NCBI RefSeq assembly: GCF_019925205.1
Contig: NC_083566.1
Location: 14,632,001-14,696,000, forward strand
Reading direction: 5' to 3'
From: Metopolophium dirhodum
Taxonomy: Eukaryota; Arthropoda; Insecta; Hemiptera; Aphididae
DNA: 64,000 bases
Positions 60,985 through 64,000 of this stretch are shown here, piece after piece (the first letter of the stretch is position 1; each line of letters begins with the position of its first letter). The notes beneath the pieces were generated by a model. It was not told the origin of the DNA, made no database searches, and saw only the letters and a program-made list of their open reading frames with translations. Both the position numbers and the translations under genes were made by a program.

Positions 60985-62730
60985 AATAATTTCTACATTT
61001 GAACTGAAATATATTTAATAGTGTGAGCTTTACCAGTTTATCTCTTTTGTTTTTGTTATCCCGTAATATGTATACGTAAGTTAATTGTCGTGATATAATA
61101 ATTTTATGTTAAAATCTCAATAAAGGAAAAAAATTGTAATGGTTGTAGGTACTAACGAGTAACATTTCAAAATTCATAAATGTCAGAATAATAATATAAC
61201 ATTAAGAACTATAAAATAGGAATATAATAGTAGTAATAATTTAATTGATAAAATAATAATTCATTTTAGAAAATAATTAAAGTAATAACGTATCTATTAT
61301 TATCTTATTTTTAAAAAGATAAAATATTTAGTGACATTGAAGGTGAAAATACCGCGAAAGAACTAGTCTAATATTAGCATACACAGAAATACACATTTAT
61401 TATGTTTTTGGCATGCGACGACAAAACAAATTAAATTGACAACCCGACAGTTTACATACTCTCAAATATTTACTCATCAGTATTCACTATATGGCAATAC
61501 TAACAGTAGCACGAAATTTCGAAGGTCCAATACTTGTAGTTTTGAAGTTTGCATATCGAAAGCGCCCAATATGCACAAACATAATCATGTTATATAGGTA
61601 GGTATATTATATTAATGATAATGAAAATATTGAAGTATGCAACAACATTCAATTTCGTACTTTTTATAACTTTTGAAGTAAACGTTTTGGGGCGTCTATA
61701 TTGTAAGTTCGATAATTATACAATTAAAAAAAATGTTAACTTTTATAGTTAATAGAAGGTACATAATATTGATTTGGTTAATGGGATCAATAAAAATACA
61801 ACATTTATACCGAGTTGCATAAAAAATTAATTAATTTAATGATTCAATAAAATTTAATGGACCAATCATGGGCCACTAAATCATGTTTAAGTTTATTGTT
61901 AATTGTATCAAACACTAATACAATATGTTTAATGATTGTTCATACAACCCGGAATTAATGATTTTTAGATAAAATATCCATGGTGAAAACTGATTAGTAT
62001 ATATAATATGCATAATGTTAGCAACATTTATCTTATTATTACTGAAATTGTAGTCATCAATTAACAACCAACTTAAATATATATTTGTATCATATTAGTT
62101 AGGCACATAGTATTATTAGTTATTAGTTATTACGTATTATTATTGTTGATATTGAATTTAAGACATTGTTGTAAAACGATTTTGATGTTTTCAATTATGA
62201 AACACTATTCTTATGTATACAAGTAAGATCCATTTAAGTTTCTACACACATTATTTCTATAAATTTTAATTTTTTTAAAACACAATTTTTGAATATAGTT
62301 ACAAATTATATTTTCTAAACATTTTTTATGTCATCATTTTTTTTACTTTATTGATAGACAATATACATTTATAATTTCATATTCCTAAGCAGAATAATTA
62401 TTGGAATATCCCTATACATATAAATAAGTTCGAATAATAAGTTCGAATAATAAGTTCGAATGAGTAGACAGTATTTTAAGTATAATTATTTTATGTTTAT
62501 ATAAGCAGTAGGTAGTGGATCAATATTTTGCAGTGAACCTCTGTGCCACTCTATTCCGCTATTCCACTCATCTAAACCTTAAATACCTACCTATGTATAA
62601 CTAATTAACCATACAGTATACACGATCGAAACTAATTTAAATATATCAAAATACTCCGAAAAATATTCTGTTTCAAAATATGAAAATAAAAATGTAGTTT
62701 GTCATTCCAAAAAAAAAAAAAACTTAAAAA
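60985..62730. other. Intergenic DNA, nothing recognised
   Basis: AT-rich sequence. The only notable item is a short ttcgaataataag triplication at about 62428-62461. Confidence 0.45.
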
Positions 62731-62734
62731 AGGT

Positions 62735-64000
62735 GGGTAAGTGGATGTCGCTCTACTGTACAGTAGGTTACAAGTGGGTCACTGTAGTGGATGGTGTTAA
62801 ATTTGAATTTAATGATATAATATCATTGTATAAGAAAAACGATTCTGAGCGAAAACGGTCAGTCAGTCTATGATATTACAAAGTATATTTTTGATGATAT
62901 TATTGTGAATAAAGTAATTTATATAATATAACCTATTTACGAGGAGCCTTGTTTTCAATTTTCAATCCTTAGCTATAAAAGTTGAACATTTTATACATTT
63001 TTAACTACAAAATAATTATTAAATTATAAATTTGATAAATTTTGTCAAAATTTGAACTTTAAATGCTTATAAAAAAAAATTGTGCCTATGTATTTTTAAT
63101 ATTTTTCAACTGCTATTAGAACGATATATCAGGAGCCTTATATTACATTTTCACGCTTTTTTTACCAAACAAATACAATTTTATCGATATTTATAGAAAA
63201 AAAAACTAAAAAATTTGAAAACTGACAATGTCCGTAAACAGCTCAAAAAGAATCAAATTATTTTCAACATTTTATCGTGTATAGAAAATGCTAATATAAA
63301 CATTCAGTGAAATTTCAAGTATCTACAGTCATACGTTTTTTAATTACAACAAAATAAGAAAATCGTTACATGAGAAATCGAGTGAATATATCAAATGTTG
63401 TAAAAACGTGGATTTCAAACGCTCATAAAAATTTAATTTAACTTTCTTGTAGCATTTCTTTTTTTTTTGATAAAGGTAGACAAACTTATGGATAATTTTG
63501 TATTACATTTTCAAATCTTAGATTTAAAAAAAAAAATTTTTATGAATTCTCAATTCAAAATTATTTGCTAATTTTCGTGATTTTTCCGTATTTTGTCAAG
63601 ATTTGAACTTTAAATGCTTATAAATAAAAACTATAACTAAGGATTTTTAATTTTTTTCATCTGCCTTTGAAAAAATAACCTAGGAGCCTTCTATTAAATT
63701 TTCAAGCTTTTTTACCTAACACATACAATTTTATTGATATTTATAGAAAAAAAAACTAAAAAAAATGGAAACTGAAAATGTCCGTAAACAGCTCAAAATA
63801 AGTCAAATATTTGGAAAATATTATGGTGTATAGAAAATGCTAATATAAACATTCAGTTAAAATTTCATGTACCTACGGTCATTTGTTTTAGAGTTGCACC
63901 AAAAACCAAAATCGATTTTCTCGAAAACAGATTTAGCGTACAAATTCCCATTTTCCCTTAATTTTTCTTTTGTTTTTCACGTCGCGTTTGAAAACTACTG
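62735..64000 (-). repeat. Modular aphid repeat running off the window
   Basis: Starts with the terminal block (aggtgggtaagtggatgtcg, ctactgtacagtaggttaca, cgattctgagcgaaaacggt) in inverted orientation to that at 4.8 kb, then two internal modules 551 bp apart (tttgaactttaaatgcttat at 63051 and 63602). Each module has aatgtccgtaaacagctcaa and tagaaaatgctaatataaac. The far end lies outside the window. Confidence 0.82.

Noticed and set aside
1..64000. CRISPR array, prophage, toxin-antitoxin or endosymbiont-derived operon
   Set aside because: No regularly spaced direct repeats, no bacterial-type gene clusters, and both real genes contain GT-AG introns.

Overview
The window is nuclear DNA of an insect, very probably an aphid (Hemiptera, Aphididae). 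The evidence is a very AT-rich background, GT-AG introns, tRNA-headed SINEs, GGTAGGTACC-type words scattered throughout, and several kilobases of the modular repeat (gattctgagcg... / cataggctgactgaccg...) that is extremely common in aphid genomes. The species call is an inference; the insect call rests on intron-containing genes and proteins with clear animal orthologues.

Two genuine protein-coding genes are visible, both on the minus strand. (1) 1483-6362 is a two-exon quiescin sulfhydryl oxidase (QSOX) of 610 residues, with signal peptide, thioredoxin CGHC, Erv/ALR domain and C-terminal membrane anchor. (2) 20564-54532 is an SLC4 anion exchanger (AE2/AE3 type, insect Ae2) that I rebuilt by hand from 22 coding exons. 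All 21 introns have GT-AG ends, every phase agrees, and the exons sum to 3738 nt (1245 residues plus stop). The first coding exon supplies only three codons and lies 9.1 kb upstream of the second, inside a GC/CpG-rich island (54.4-55.25 kb) that is probably the promoter. A smaller GC-rich stretch (6.7-7.2 kb) lies upstream of QSOX.

The rest is intergenic or intronic DNA full of transposon debris. From left to right: a repeat and a SINE in the QSOX intron (4.16-5.13 kb); a triple-nested MITE (8.14-9.05 kb) with a 44-bp palindrome at its core; a 156-bp MITE (9.34-9.49 kb); a degraded repeat pair (10.5-12.15 kb); an internally deleted Jockey-type LINE (12.7-13.4 kb); a complete but defective pogo/Tigger transposon with TA duplication (16.18-17.20 kb). 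The introns of the anion exchanger hold a SINE (28.34 kb), two TTAA-flanked palindromic MITEs in opposite orientation (30.3 and 43.65 kb), a Mutator-like remnant with a FLYWCH relic (31.3-32.1 kb), a broken transposase-like ORF (33.5-33.9 kb), hAT-type MITEs with perfect 8-bp duplications (35.9 and 49.7 kb), another SINE (37.4 kb) and a 1.7-kb foldback copy of the modular repeat (41.2-42.9 kb). Beyond 55.3 kb I see only AT-rich DNA, more modular repeat (57.25-58.92 and 62.73-64.0 kb) and a small pogo-like fragment (60.8 kb).

The two genes are in tandem with no sign of functional linkage: one acts in secretory-pathway disulfide formation, the other in Cl-/HCO3- exchange. No CRISPR, operon, phage or bacterial-type system is present. 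The most unusual structures are the nested MITE, the iterated subterminal motifs of the pogo element, and the three-codon first exon of the anion exchanger.
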